The notes below the pieces were generated by a model that saw nothing but the letters and a program-made list of their open reading frames with translations, was not told where the DNA came from and did not search any database. From Defluviitaleaceae bacterium (GTDB taxonomy: Bacteria; Bacillota; Clostridia; Lachnospirales; WQUN01): 5,204 nucleotides of DNA. Both the position numbers and the translations under genes were made by a program. Where the stretch lies: the NCBI GenBank assembly GCA_009782245.1, contig WRKK01000162.1, positions 1 through 5,204 on the forward strand, given 5' to 3'. Positions 5,118 through 5,204 of this stretch are shown here, one piece after another. Position 1 is the stretch's first letter, and every line of letters begins with the position of its first letter.

Positions 5118-5204
5118 GAACAGGCCGAACAGGCCGAACAGGCCGAACAGGCCGAACAGGCCGAACAGGCCGAACAGGCCGAACAGGCCGAACAGGCCGA
5201 ACAG
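5118..5204 (+). repeat. perfect 9-bp tandem repeat (GAACAGGCC), running off the window
   Basis: The unit GAACAGGCC repeats without a mismatch from 5118 to the window end, 87 nt or about 9.7 copies, and probably continues. The unit is 6/9 G+C in an otherwise AT-rich setting. On the plus strand stops precede all three frames and no start codon occurs between the promoter and the array or within it. Any plus-strand RNA would therefore carry the array as an untranslated leader or non-coding RNA, unless translation begins beyond the edge. On the minus strand one frame, (GLF)n, stays open to a stop near 5034, so a leftward gene ending here cannot be excluded. GGCC-GAACA-GGCC can fold into short hairpins. 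Confidence 0.95.

Noticed and set aside
5118..5204. CRISPR array
   Set aside because: The unit is only 9 bp with no spacers; it is a simple tandem repeat.

Overview
The window looks like chromosomal accessory DNA from an AT-rich bacterium. Gram-positive-style Shine-Dalgarno sites (AGGAGGT, GGAGGT), textbook TTGACA-17-nt promoters and a Clostridia-type zinc-ribbon protein (MQGLKCDVCGGKLV start) point to Bacillota/Clostridia. This is an inference from style and recognised families, not a taxonomic assignment.

The core is a leftward (minus-strand) two-gene operon read as a Gabija anti-phage defence system. gajA (from 4474 down to 2578) encodes an OLD-family protein with an ABC-type ATPase domain followed by a TOPRIM nuclease domain. 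gajB (2581 to 707) encodes a complete UvrD/PcrA-type superfamily 1 helicase. A near-consensus sigma-70 promoter (-35 at 4542-4547, -10 at 4519-4524) lies just upstream of gajA. The two genes meet in an ATGA stop/start overlap at 2578-2581. As sequenced, however, gajA is frameshifted at or near a nine-A tract (2813-2821): the long frame stops at 2789, and the conserved C-terminus (about 80 codons) continues in another frame to the ATGA junction. Possible explanations are a sequencing error, a recent mutation, a phase-variable switch or polymerase slippage.

To the left (1-706), a separate promoter with a palindrome over its -10 drives, through a roughly 200-nt leader with two hairpins (one terminator-like), a small zinc-ribbon protein starting at 444. 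That reading frame runs out of frame into a GC-richer fragment of an SPFH/band-7 (virion-core-protein-like) gene that leaves the window at base 1. The two pieces look like a broken or fused gene.

To the right (4550-5204) there is no credible gene. This stretch holds a cluster of imperfect inverted repeats (about 4700-4870), an AT-rich segment, a strong rightward promoter (5082-5110), and immediately after it a perfect 9-bp tandem repeat (GAACAGGCC, almost ten copies) that runs off the end of the window.

Gabija is a known system, so the pair itself is not new. The parts most worth a second look are the homopolymer break in gajA, the promoter firing into the tandem repeat, and the zinc-ribbon/SPFH junction.
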